Assembly (NCBI GenBank): GCA_037447655.1
Contig: JBBHKE010003220.1
Coordinates: 35,525 to 99,524 of the forward strand
Reading direction: 5' to 3'
DNA length: 64,000 nucleotides
DNA from: Zygnema cylindricum
Lineage: Eukaryota > Streptophyta > Zygnematophyceae > Zygnematales > Zygnemataceae
Below, one piece after another: positions 46,286 to 55,879 of the stretch; the stretch's first letter is position 1, and each line of letters begins with the position of its first letter. A program made the position numbers and the translations under genes. The notes below the pieces were generated by a model. That model saw only the letters and a program-made list of their open reading frames with translations. It did no database searches and had not been told where the DNA came from.

Positions 46286-46446
46286 GCTCCTCCGAATGCC
46301 TCTCATCACCCTCCCAGAATTCTGTACTGGTTTGTGATCGATGCGACCAGTGTTGGCAGCAATCTTGTCTCCCCTCCTCTTCGGACCCTCGTCCTAAACC
46401 CCTCTGCTCTCTGGTTCTGCGGGAACTGCGAATTGGGGGGGTAATT
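46286..46446 (+). pseudogene. PHD-finger-like C-terminus of integrase, element A
   Basis: LCSSEC, then NSVLVCDRCDQCW, then QSCLP give the first Cys pairs of a PHD finger. The ligand His is Gln here (WQQSC) but His in B (WHQSC). A 1-nt insertion near 46,411 shifts the last pair out of frame; in the other frame it reads LWFCGNCEL. PHD fingers read histone H3 tails, so a role in choosing insertion sites would parallel the chromodomain of chromoviruses. This role is inference. Confidence 0.65.
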
Positions 46447-46482
46447 ATTCAACAGTCTTAGTCACAGTTGACTAAGAGGGGG

Positions 46483-46750
46483 GGAAATCAAGGACCCGGC
46501 TCCACCTCTAAGGATTCCCTCCCTTCCCCCGGCCAGGAGGGGAAAGGAGAGGGGGGGAGGAGATATCTTTCTCCCTCCCCAAGCACTCATCCCCACCTTT
46601 GCATGCTTGCTCACAAGAACAAGGCAGGCACCATTTAACACAAGCATGGTTGTGGGGAGCATTCGCATTCTGGGGAAGGGTGTTTACAAGCCTCCAATGC
46701 TAATTACCCGGGCAGTGGGCCCTCCTCTGATGTTTCCGGCACGCTCGATA
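46483..46750 (+). repeat. LTR-tail-like segment between polypurine tract and LTR
   Basis: It starts AAATCAAGGACCCGG directly after the purine run AAGAGGGGGGG and ends near GCACGCTCGA. Copies occur at 59,098-59,365, at 60,196-60,460, and inverted in the solo LTR (50,591 to about 50,880). In the solo LTR and at 60,460 this segment forms the LTR 3' end. Here it lies in front of the LTR start TGTCAAGC. Confidence 0.6.
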
Positions 46751-46752
46751 GC

Positions 46753-47945
46753 TGTCAAGCTCATGTGCTTGACAGGCACCCCTTTTATCTTACCAAGGAT
46801 TCCCAGGCCCTTTTTCCTCTGTACGGTCCTTAAAGTACGGGGAAAAGAGCGCACTCAGCTGAACCAGATTCTTTTATCTTCCTAACTGAACGGAACATAC
46901 ATGATTTTGCGCCTAACGGAGGCCGGACGACAAAGTTACTCCGTTCCAAAGATTCCCATCCTTTTACATGTGACCAGTTGCCAACTGTCCCATTGGGGGC
47001 TACATTGTGGAACGCCACGTAACTTTTGGGATAGTGTGGTAGATTTTGCTGTTGGCTATCAGTAGGACGTTAGTGCAGGTCCACCAGCCGAATAGAGCAT
47101 TTATTAATGTGGGTCAAAGTTCGGCGTTTCACGTCAATTTAGTACTTTGTTCCTCAGGATTGTGTCATAGAAAACCACGTGGCTTCTAATCTAGCCGGAG
47201 ATAGTCGCCTAACTTTTTACCCCGAGTGTAGTACAACCTGTTTTGTCTTATGTCCGGACGATAACAATTCCTGGCCGGTGATTGGCTCCTATTATTGCTT
47301 TGACTTTGGTACTATCGGTAGGACAAACTTGGCTTGTATAAGGCACTTGGGGCCGAAGGAGACAGGTTGCTGTTTCAGTACTGTCTCCTGAGAAAAACTC
47401 TAGAAATTCCAGCAAACTTTCTTGTGGAGAACTTTTGTTTTGCTTATGACTGTGACCCTATTGCCATCTTGGTTTGCATCCGTCCTTTGTGGAAATCGTA
47501 GTCCGGTTGGTTGGTTGGCACCGTCTTTCCTGTTTTGGGCGGTTTGGGGACTGGTGTTTGTTGGAAACCAAGAAGGGTCTTGCCGGTTCCGGGTTGCGGA
47601 AACCGAGGAGTTAAGGAGGCCCTACCTGTTCTAGGGTTTTCAGGGGGAGATTTCGTCTCCTTTTGGTTGTCCACGTTACGTTTTGGGGGTAGGTTGAGCT
47701 CGCTTGCTATTATTCCACATTCTAACTTTATATCTCTATTTTCTAAGGGCAAGGTGATATTGTTAATTCTAAGACAGCAATTTTATATTTCCATCCTTTC
47801 ATTTTTTTGAGTGGAAGCATCTGGGTTCTCTCTTTGGTAGTCCTTTTTGCAGCTCTGGTCGGGTTTCTTCCGGGGTCGATTACCAGAATCTTTTGTACCA
47901 GAATAGTGGATTTTGAGAGGATTTTTGTTAGGCTTCCAACAGATA
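46753..47945 (+). repeat. LTR shared by element A (3') and element B (5')
   Basis: It begins TGTCAAGCTCATGTGC and is colinear with 59,368-60,195 and with the inverted solo LTR. The right limit is uncertain: similarity to the solo LTR fades near 47,945, where an inverted copy of 47,350-47,395 starts (ACAGTACTGAAACA). The usual terminal GCTCGACA is not found here, so I cannot place the LTR end or primer-binding site with certainty. Confidence 0.55.
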
Positions 47946-48049
47946 GTCACAGTACTGAAACAACAACCTGTCTCTTTAGGTTAAAGAGGATAGGTGCTCA
48001 GATCGGAGTACTTTTATAAGGGGATTTAGATCTTCTTCTCCAGTCAGCT

Positions 48050-50590
48050 ATGGGGGGAGGAGAAGTCCAGGATAAGGATCTTCCGGGTGTCAGATCGGAC
48101 GAGCAAGAGAGGCAGGAAGCGGTGGCCCAGGAGGAAGAGTCACAGATGCCCGAGGAAGCACCCCCCTTTGGCTCACCTGTACACGTAGAGCGGTTTCTTA
48201 AGGGAGAGATGCCCCCAGAGGTTGCGGTTGACACTCCTCCTACGCACCGAGAGGGGAGACTCTCTCCTCCACCTCCACCTGTCTTTTCCCCCGAGAACTT
48301 CCCAACGTTGTCCGAGTCAGCCAGAGCTAGGGCTGCGGAGAAGGCGGAGAGGCCGCCCTTATCCCCTAAAAGCCGTAGAAAGGGGTTGGCCCACAAGGAA
48401 GCGGTTCCTGGTCACCTTCCCGAGATCGGGCACTATACCCGATCTAAGGCACCGATAGCAGAAATGTACATGGATCCTAAGATCCTGACCGATCCTACCC
48501 AGCCAGGTCGCAAAGAAATCTCAGCCCTTCATGATCTCTATGAGTTAAAGGTTAATAAGGAGTTGGTGCAGCGGGTGGCCCGGTCAGATCGAGCCAGAGT
48601 GGTACGTCCAGTGGGAGGTGTAGTGGAGATACTCAGCAGTTCATCCGAGAGTGGCTCCCCAACCTCCGTACTAGAGCAACCAGGAGGACCATCAACTTCC
48701 TACCAGCAAACCACCCCATCTCCGGACACCACACCCAACAGGCCAGCTTACGGCAGGGCGGTCCCTCGAACACGAGCCGGGGAAGGGACCAGCAAGCGAG
48801 GGTTACCCGAGCCAAAGAAGGGGTACAGGTTCGATCATCAGGACCGCAAGGGCAGGTTCCCTCCCCGACCTAAAGCAAAACCGTTCTTCCCTTCCGATTC
48901 CACCTCTCCGAGCTCAAAGTCTCCTTCTGCTCCTGTGGTTTCGACCATCAAAGGGGTTGTGGCGTTCTACACCCACCGATCCCGAGGTATCGGGTTTGGG
49001 GATTGCAGATCTCTCAGTGGTGGTGAGCAGTACACAAAAAGTGGTTGACATCTTGCGATCCCAGAGTCAATCTACGGCGGGGGCTGGACCCGTCACCATT
49101 GATTAGGAAGCTCTTGAAGAAGAGAGGAAGAGGGCCCTCGAACAGGTATTGTTCCTCATAAGGGAGGCTAGACGAATATCAGGAGGGATCCTTAGTGGAA
49201 AGGTAGCTCCTCCTAGAGAGACAGGTCCCTCGGCTGAGAGACAACCTACAGTGCAGACAACCCTTACGGAGATGCCAGCTCCCGGGATTTCTTCGGAACT
49301 TAGACCGGAGCCTCCTCTTCAGCGGGAAGGGGGGGAAACAACATGACCTAACAAACAGGGGATGGGTGCAGATTTACCGGATAACGTTGTAGCCGCCTCC
49401 GCTAAGCGTCCTACTGTTGTCTCAGTGGCTGGGTCTTCAACTGCGGAGGCCGTGGTATTATTACAACCCGACCAGAGACAACACATCTCCCTTGGGCTTT
49501 CCACTCCTCCTCCATCTCCACCTCAGGCATCATCTCCTTCGCCTTCTGTTTCTCCGGCTGCTGCAGTCCGTGGGTCACCAGGACCACCTGTCTTACCCTA
49601 CAAGTACAACGTTCCTGCCTACTCTCCTCCCCACCGACGTTCTCCCGATTCCAGCGAAGGAACTCCTCCACCAAAAACCTACAGAAGGCGTACACGGAGA
49701 CAGACACCTTTCCCTCGTAGTCTTCATTCATCTCCCTCCCCTTCTCCACCAATCCCTCAAGGACCACCGGTGATTGAACCTATTCTCCACATTCCCTCGG
49801 TGGAAACAGTTCGCCGAGAGGAACGAGCCTCTCCTGGGTATAGAGGAGCCGGACTTCGGGCAGCTTTTCCCAAGGTGATAAGCTCCTTGTTTCCCAAGGG
49901 CCAACTCCAGAGAGATACACGTCATCTCACTATCCCACCAGTAACCGGAGCTTCCTCAGTGGGGGGGAGTGCCATCTCTCGTCAAGCAGCTCCTTCTACC
50001 GGAGAAGGAGGAGGCTCCGAGCCACCCGACGCGGATCCCGGGGTAATTTCACCGGTTCAGTTTGTCAGCCCCACCGGACCACCCTCTTCTCAGTTCACCA
50101 ACCTTGCAGAGGAGGAAAAAGAAATGGGGGACGCGAGGATCTTTACAGGAGATAGCTCGGGAATCGCTTTCTCTGATTTCGAATTGCTGTGGAAGTCGTT
50201 CACCCAATCTGAAATCAACAAATACAGGGGCGGAGCCATTCCGGATGACTTCGAGACCACGCTTTTCCCCATGATGGTGAACTATCTTGCTGGTGGAGCT
50301 TTGGCAGACTATAAGGAGCGACAACCTCTTGTGATGGCTCCCAGCATCAAAATATCAGACCCTATCCTTGATGAGGCAGTCTTGCAGCCGGAAGCAGACT
50401 TGGCTGCCGCTGCAGCCGCCCCTGTCACCGCCCTCTTCACAGAGGACATGAAACTGCAGGCACAAGGACGAGCCTACGTCGCTCAGCTTCAGGCCATCCA
50501 GGAGGCCAGGGCAGCCACTCGGATGGTTGCAGACCCAACCCCCTATACCACTCTTTTGAATGCCTGGAGACTCCTTTACACCGAGAGGAA
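48050..50590 (+). pseudogene. gag N-terminal and capsid region, element B
   Basis: Two long frames (48,050-49,048 and 49,362-50,590) plus a linking frame at 49,149-49,346 encode a Pro/Ser/Glu-rich N-terminal region (PPPPPVFSPENFPTL, PPPSPPQASSPSPS). A capsid-like segment follows: SDFELLWKSFTQSEINKYRG, MMVNYLAGGALADYKERQPL and PYTTLLNAWRLLYTER. Stops near 49,046, 49,106 and 49,344 and a frame change near 49,000 break it. The capsid frame is cut at 50,590 by the solo LTR and resumes at 52,059 in the same frame. Gag would form the particle shell. Confidence 0.65.
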
Positions 50591-52054
50591 TGTCGAGCGT
50601 GCCAGAGAAACATAAGGGAAGGGCCCGCTGCCCGAAATGGCCGGTCTCGGCGTCCAGCAAAGAACCCACCAATGCGAATGCTTCCCATAATAATGATAAT
50701 GCCCACTGCTGACCTTATCCCTCCCAACAAGAATGCATGCACAGATAGGAGAGGCACAAGGACAGGGAATAGGGATGAGTGCATGGGAAGGCGAAAAGAT
50801 CTCCCCTCCCCCTTACTTTCCCCATTAAGCCGGGGAAAGGGGTTGGGTTCTCGGTAATCGGGTGGGTGCCCCAATTTGTGCTTATTCCACAGGAAGTCTA
50901 TAGCATTCGTTCCCTCAAAACCCACTGTTTCGATGCCAGGAAATTGCAGTTTTACCCCGGGAAGTCCCCCCCAAAGCAAAAGAGACTAAAAGTGAAGACA
51001 CAAATGCACTACCTCGTGGACATATAAAAATAAATATGAATGGTTGTTTCAGATTTAACAATATCACCTTGACCACAGAAATAAAATATAAGATGGAAGA
51101 TATAAAAGATGGCGAAGACAGCTTAACATACCCCGGCAATTTACGATGACAATGGGAGAAAGGCGAAATCTCTCCTGATGGCAGTGTAAATAGCTATGGT
51201 ACTCCTTCAACCCTCGGTGTCCGCAGCTCAGAACCGACTAGACTCTTCTCAGTTTCAAACAGCGAAAAATCCAAAAATCACCCAAAGGGACGGTAGTGCC
51301 AACCACCAGCCCAAACTATGATTCCCAAAATGGACAAATCCAAAACAGAGATGGCAATAGAGTCAAACAACACAAAGATTCTCCAAAAGAAGGTTTGTTG
51401 GAATTTCTGAGGGTTTTCACAGGAGACAGTACTGAAAAGCAATCTGTCTCCTTCGGCCCCAAGCGCCTTATACATCAAAGTTTGTCCAAAATCAGGTCCA
51501 AAAGTCAAACCTACACTATTAGCCAATGAGCGATTAGCAACTGCAATCAAACTGACATAAGACAAAATAATGTGTACTACTCTTGGGGCAAAATGTTGGA
51601 CCTCTGACCACGGCTAGATCCGTGGCCGGAAGTTATTATTTCTTCCACAGTTTTTAAGACAAAGTACTAAAAAGACACGGAAGTGCCAAGCTTTGACTTA
51701 ATGTAATTAATTAACCACTGGTCAGCTGAATCTGAACTGAATTGCTACAGACACCTAACAGCAAAATCTAGATTACACTCCGGAAGTCTACGTGACAATC
51801 CACAATGTACCCTCCACTAGGGCTGGTGGAAGCTAGTACTATGTGACGGAACTGCGATCTTTCAGACGGTAGAACTTTGTCGTCCAGCCTCCGTTAGGCA
51901 CGAAACAAAGTGCGTCTTGTTCAGTAGAGGAAATACTTCAATCCTACCGGCAGGTTGTGCGGGCTTCTCCGAAATCTGAGAATAGTACGGGTCCGAAGGG
52001 TACGGAAATCCTCGGTAATATAGAAGTGTGCTTGAAAAGCACTCGAGCTTGACA
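50591..52054 (-). mobile_element. Solo LTR in reverse orientation inside gag of element B
   Basis: The insert begins TGTCGAGCGTGCC and ends CTTGACA, giving TG...CA ends, and is flanked by the 4-bp repeat GGAA. Removing it with one GGAA restores an open gag frame across the junction (TER then NESAIKEF). In reverse complement it is homologous to 46,753-47,945 followed by the segment also seen at 46,483-46,750. It is more diverged from the other LTRs than they are from each other. The 1,464-bp insert carries no internal domain. Confidence 0.8.
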
Positions 52055-53930
52055 GGAATGAATCTGCTATCAAAGAATTCACGGAATTCCGTTGCCAAAA
52101 TAGTGAAACACCCCAGACTCGTTTTAACAGATTGTCTAGCCTCTGTCAAAAGACCAAACTCTCAACCATTGATCTTCCGGCCATGGCAACCAAATATTTC
52201 ATCGCCATCCGAAATTCGTTCGGACCGACGGGGCAGGCAGCCCTCGATAATTGGATTGCTGGACACGCCATCCAGGACGTCAATCCAACCGCCAAAGAAA
52301 TCTCTCTGGCCGCCATGAAGCTTTATGATCACTTTGTCCACCGCGAGGCCCAGGAAAAAGCGGTAATCAGGAAAACCCGAGGGAACTTTGCACGATTTGC
52401 CGGAGAAATGCCTCCCGAACATGAAGAGTCGGCCGAACTCTTAGCCTTGCGGAATCTCAAGGGGAAACAGGTGGTGGATAGCGGATCCGAACCTGCCATG
52501 GGGGCCGATGACCGTGTCTTCCTCTATAACTGTTTAAACTGTCAACAAACAGGTCATGGATGGAAGCGATGCCCCCGGAAGCTCAAACAGGAATTAGCTC
52601 TTAAGTAGAAGGAATGGGAGAAGGAGAGAGCTGAAAGAACAAAGAGGCAGCAAGAAAGGAAGCAAGGAGGAGTGTCAGACGATAAAACACCGGTGAACAA
52701 AGACAATTACCGGCCGACGCCACGATCTGAGACTGCAAAGATGTCACAAGCCCAATTGCGACAGATAAAACTTCCAAAATTTGATGACGCGCAAATCTCA
52801 AATGAATTGCAGGGCAAATATACCACCGAAGGCTCCAAGTGTGAGGCTTGCGGTTTCATGGGTCATTAGGAAGGGCAGTGCTTCTGAAAGAATGGAGTTC
52901 CTAAAGAGATGATGCAATATGCACTGTTCACCGGAGAAGGTGAAACGGCCGTGAATCCTCTCCCGCTGCAGCTTCTTTACCCTTGGGGACGCCGCACCCC
53001 GGAGAACCCAGAACGACAGCCAACAGGTCAAGCCCGATTAACCCCGAAGGTTATAATCCAACAACAGAGCCAGCAAATGGCATCCATGGCTGCAGAATTG
53101 GCAGCGCTGCGATTAGGATCGCCCTTCAGGACTCCCGCTCCGACGGCCGCCCAAAAACTCCACCGGAGAAAACAGGAATTATTACAGAAGCTGGCGGAGC
53201 TTGAACAGGAAACCGCAGTGGGCGAAGACGATGACGAGGTGATGGGATGGGACTTGGAACCTCCTAAAGCACATCACGCACAGACCTTTCTTTCTGGAGC
53301 CTGGAATGTCGGTGTGGGGGACAATCGCAGGCAGCTCCGCAATACAACCTTGGCGCGGCGAAGGGACAGGCAAAAGCTCGCTCCACGAGACCACAACAGG
53401 AACGCTACTGGACCTCTGTTCTTCACCCCCAGAGCCATCATCTTGAACGACAACATAGGTCTCGGGATAAAATCTAGAAACCCATCTCCACCAGCCGCAA
53501 CAAAACTGCCTCCGGGATTCGAAAATTACAGGACAACGAACACAATGAAGATGGAGGAACAAGCAAAGGAGGAAAAGATGCGTGACAACCAAGACTGGTT
53601 CGAAAATTATTTGGCCGAACGCTAGGAGGATAACAAGCCAAAAACGCCGCCTGCGCTAGAATCCGACCAAGAAATTGAGGAAGTAGAAGGGGGGGAGAAG
53701 AATCAACCGGTGGAACCAATAGATTTCTCCATTTCGGTGCCAAAAATTCAACCTCATTCCTCCAAACCAGGAGTGATGTTAGTAAGGCATCTAATGCCTT
53801 ACGCTCTCACTCACGTGAAAACACTGGCCTCTTCTCATAACTTGTCGGAGGAAGTTCTCATCCAGGCCCTCGGAGAGGAAATCCATTCAGGAGGGGAGAA
53901 ACACCGGGCCAATCAGGCCAGATCCGTTTT
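52055..53930 (+). pseudogene. gag C-terminus (capsid end, two zinc knuckles, linker), element B
   Basis: Capsid continues from NESAIKEFTEF through FNRLSSLCQKTK and AALDNWIAGHAI. The first CCHC knuckle is CLNCQQTGHGWKRC (about 52,531-52,572). A TAG at 52,606 separates it from a basic, Gln-rich stretch. The second knuckle CEACGFMGH is interrupted by TAG at 52,867 (AAG in A) before GQC. The linker from 52,909 matches A (MASMAAELAALRL) and has another TAG at 53,623. A 1-nt deletion near 53,958 shifts out of the protease frame. Two knuckles indicate a nucleocapsid that binds element RNA. Confidence 0.7.
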
Positions 53931-54517
53931 TTGGTCAGCCGACCCAAAGACACCTATGAAAATAGGGACTTCAAAACGTTATCTGTGGCTCTAATTCTCA
54001 ACCGAACGCGGAATTTCAAACTCAACGGATACGGCGGGTATCAAGACGCAGTGGTCGACACAAAAGCACTCCCAAATTTAATCACCACATCGGCTCTACA
54101 GCAAATGCCGAAAGCACTCCGACCGGAAATCTTCCCAGTGACATCTGTCTAAGTACTATTACCAGTGGGAGCCAACCGGTACACGGAATAATCAAAGCTA
54201 TGTTAATAGAGTTTGCTGACGACGCAGGTCAAAAGGTTCGAATTCAACTTCCCTTCTTGGTGGTGGAAGGTAAGCAGTTTGAGATTTTATTGGGAATGGC
54301 CACCTGGACAAGGGTGAATATGGGATTAAGTGTGTGGAAGGAGCAGTTTGCCGTTAGGGATCCTGAGGATCCAGAAGAAGTCAAGGTGGTGGTTCCCTTG
54401 GATCTATGGAATAGGGGGAAAGATAATGCTCCCGTCGCAGGATGGTATCCCGTCTATGCCACACGCACACCCACGAAACTGCTCGCCAGCGCCACCGATA
54501 TCGCAGACATAATATAG
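53931..54517 (+). pseudogene. Aspartic protease with damaged catalytic motif, element B
   Basis: The sequence matches A, but the active site reads AVVDTKALPNLI: the invariant Gly of DTG is Lys (about 54,060). A 1-nt deletion in a C run near 54,132 moves the second half (54,200-54,514, LPFLVVEGKQFEILLG) to another frame. It ends at the same TAG as A. The enzyme cannot be functional in this copy. Confidence 0.75.
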
Positions 54518-54523
54518 CAATTC
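54515..54523 (+). promoter_or_regulatory. In-frame UAG between protease and methyltransferase, candidate readthrough site (B)
   Basis: Identical in position, frame and following hexamer (CAATTC) to the TAG at 41,898 in A. It is the only nonsense codon I find shared by both copies. Confidence 0.5.
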
Positions 54524-55879
54524 CCTATTTCTAAGCGGTGGGAAGAAGAATACCAGAACATATTATTACAAATAACAAAACTTTGGCGGGGAGTGGACAA
54601 ATCCTTGACAATTGATTTTGTGAAGGAAAAAGAACCTCGGTTGGAATCTTCGGAAGTTCCGCCCAAAAATCAAAAATTCAATCGACAAGTGGTGTCATTA
54701 TCTATCCCGGATTCGGGACTCCGGATATTATCCCTATTTTCTGGAATAAGCTCGGACCTCGAAGCTATCTTGAAAGCTGGGCACAAAGTGGAGTCATATG
54801 TGGCCGTGGAAATTTCACCGGATGCTCGGGCCGTCAGTGAATACCGACTACAACAACTCCACCAATTGTATCCCCAGCAACTTCCGGTATCCGCCATCTG
54901 CAGATCCCACCGAAGTGTTCCGCAAAATATAGACCAGATCCTGAAGCCACATCTTGCTATGCTGGAGCGCGTGGATTTGGTGATTGCACGATGGCCATGT
55001 CAAGGATACTCTCTAGCCGGGAAAGGCGAGGGACATCAAGACAGCACAAGTCGAACATTCTTGCAGATGATCAAATTACTTTCCTGGCTGCGACAGTCCC
55101 AACACCAACCAGTGGGGTACGTTTTGGAGAATGTCCACCCCGGAGATGATAAGAGGAAACAAGTCGCAAATAGCTGGATTCAAGTCAAGCACATTCTAGG
55201 AGCTCCACTTGTTTTCGATGCGGCGCAACTGGGATCCAAGACTCACAGAGTACGGGCATACTGGACCAATTTGATACCTCAGTCAGTCTTGAACCAGCTC
55301 TTACAAAACCACCAAACTGATCCCCAGATTACCCTGCAACAAATTTTAGGGCCAGGACGGATGGCCACTCCGGTAACTAAGGCTGATCGTCCTCCGTTCT
55401 TCCAGTGCCACCAACCAGGAGCACCACGGCGAGCACTGCCAACATTGGTTTCCTTCCCCAACAGCCATGCGTATCGAAAGGGAGCGGCCGGAATGATATT
55501 TGACAACAAAAGTGGAGTTTGGACAACGCCAACGGTGAAAGAACGAGAACAAGCCATGGGATTCCAACCGGCCAGTACGGCGGCACCTGGTATTTCAGAC
55601 CTCCAGCGGTGCAGCCTACTCGAACAAAGCATGGATCTAAATGCAATAACTTGGGTGATAAAACATTCTCTGGCCTTCCCTAGCCTACAGTCTCCGCAAT
55701 CGAGGAATCGCTACCTTCAAGCTCCAAAGTTGTTAGCGGTGCAGGCCCACTTGCAGCTTGAGGGGGGGAGGGAGGCAAGAAAACTGTTTTTATCATCAAA
55801 ATTTTCCAGTCCCAGCATTTTACGGAAATTAAGGGATTCCTCAATGGGTGGAGCGGAGGCTTGGAAAGGGATAACTTAG
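54518..55879 (+). CDS. DNMT3-like cytosine-5 DNA methyltransferase domain, element B, open frame
   Basis: An uninterrupted frame of about 453 codons. Motif I RILSLFSGI (about 54,720-54,748), acidic motif II VAVEISPDARA, the catalytic loop VIARWPCQGYSLAGKGEG (PCQ at about 54,994-55,002), SRTFLQMIKLL, motif VI YVLENVHPG (ENV intact, about 55,126-55,140), motif VIII THRVRAYWTNLIP (about 55,243-55,280), then LQQILGPGRMATPVTK and EREQAMGFQPASTA. The order I-IV-VI-VIII-X is canonical, as in DNMT3, not the permuted order of plant DRM, although LSLFSGI and VEIS also recall DRM. No PWWP, ADD or UBA domain is seen. It would use AdoMet to make 5-methylcytosine, perhaps on the element cDNA. The Gly before WPCQ in A is Arg here. 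The end is set by a 1-nt deletion near 55,848. Confidence 0.85.
   Translation, partial: QFPISKRWEEEYQNILLQITKLWRGVDKSLTIDFVKEKEPRLESSEVPPKNQKFNRQVVSLSIPDSGLRILSLFSGISSDLEAILKAGHKVESYVAVEISPDARAVSEYRLQQLHQLYPQQLPVSAICRSHRSVPQNIDQILKPHLAMLERVDLVIARWPCQGYSLAGKGEGHQDSTSRTFLQMIKLLSWLRQSQHQPVGYVLENVHPGDDKRKQVANSWIQVKHILGAPLVFDAAQLGSKTHRVRAYWTNLIPQSVLNQLLQNHQTDPQITLQQILGPGRMATPVTKADRPPFFQCHQPGAPRRALPTLVSFPNSHAYRKGAAGMIFDNKSGVWTTPTVKEREQAMGFQPASTAAPGISDLQRCSLLEQSMDLNAITWVIKHSLAFPSLQSPQSRNRYLQAPKLLAVQAHLQLEGGREARKLFLSSKFSSPSILRKLRDSSMGGAEAWKGIT

Larger units (their letters stand above)
40244..46752 (+). mobile_element. Ty3/gypsy-type element A, 5'-truncated, with DNA methyltransferase
   Basis: Order: end of gag, protease, UAG, C5 methyltransferase, reverse transcriptase, RNase H, integrase, PHD-like finger, polypurine tract (about 46,472-46,482). 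It aligns along its length with element B (52,861-59,367). The 5' break lies at about 40,240, inside the second gag zinc knuckle (GHKERQCF remains). The 5' LTR and most of gag are absent. At least ten nonsense changes and several 1-nt deletions relative to B make it non-autonomous. It is followed directly by LTR sequence that also serves as the 5' LTR of B. Confidence 0.85.

Noticed and set aside
50591-52054. Insertion of a circularised LTR to explain the permuted order
   Set aside because: TG...CA ends and the GGAA repeat that restores the gag frame are explained more simply by an ordinary solo LTR; the LTR limits of A and B are the uncertain part.
52606-52608. In-frame TAG after the first gag zinc knuckle as another readthrough site
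   Set aside because: Element A is truncated here, so there is no second copy to compare. The following AAGGAA does not fit a known readthrough context.
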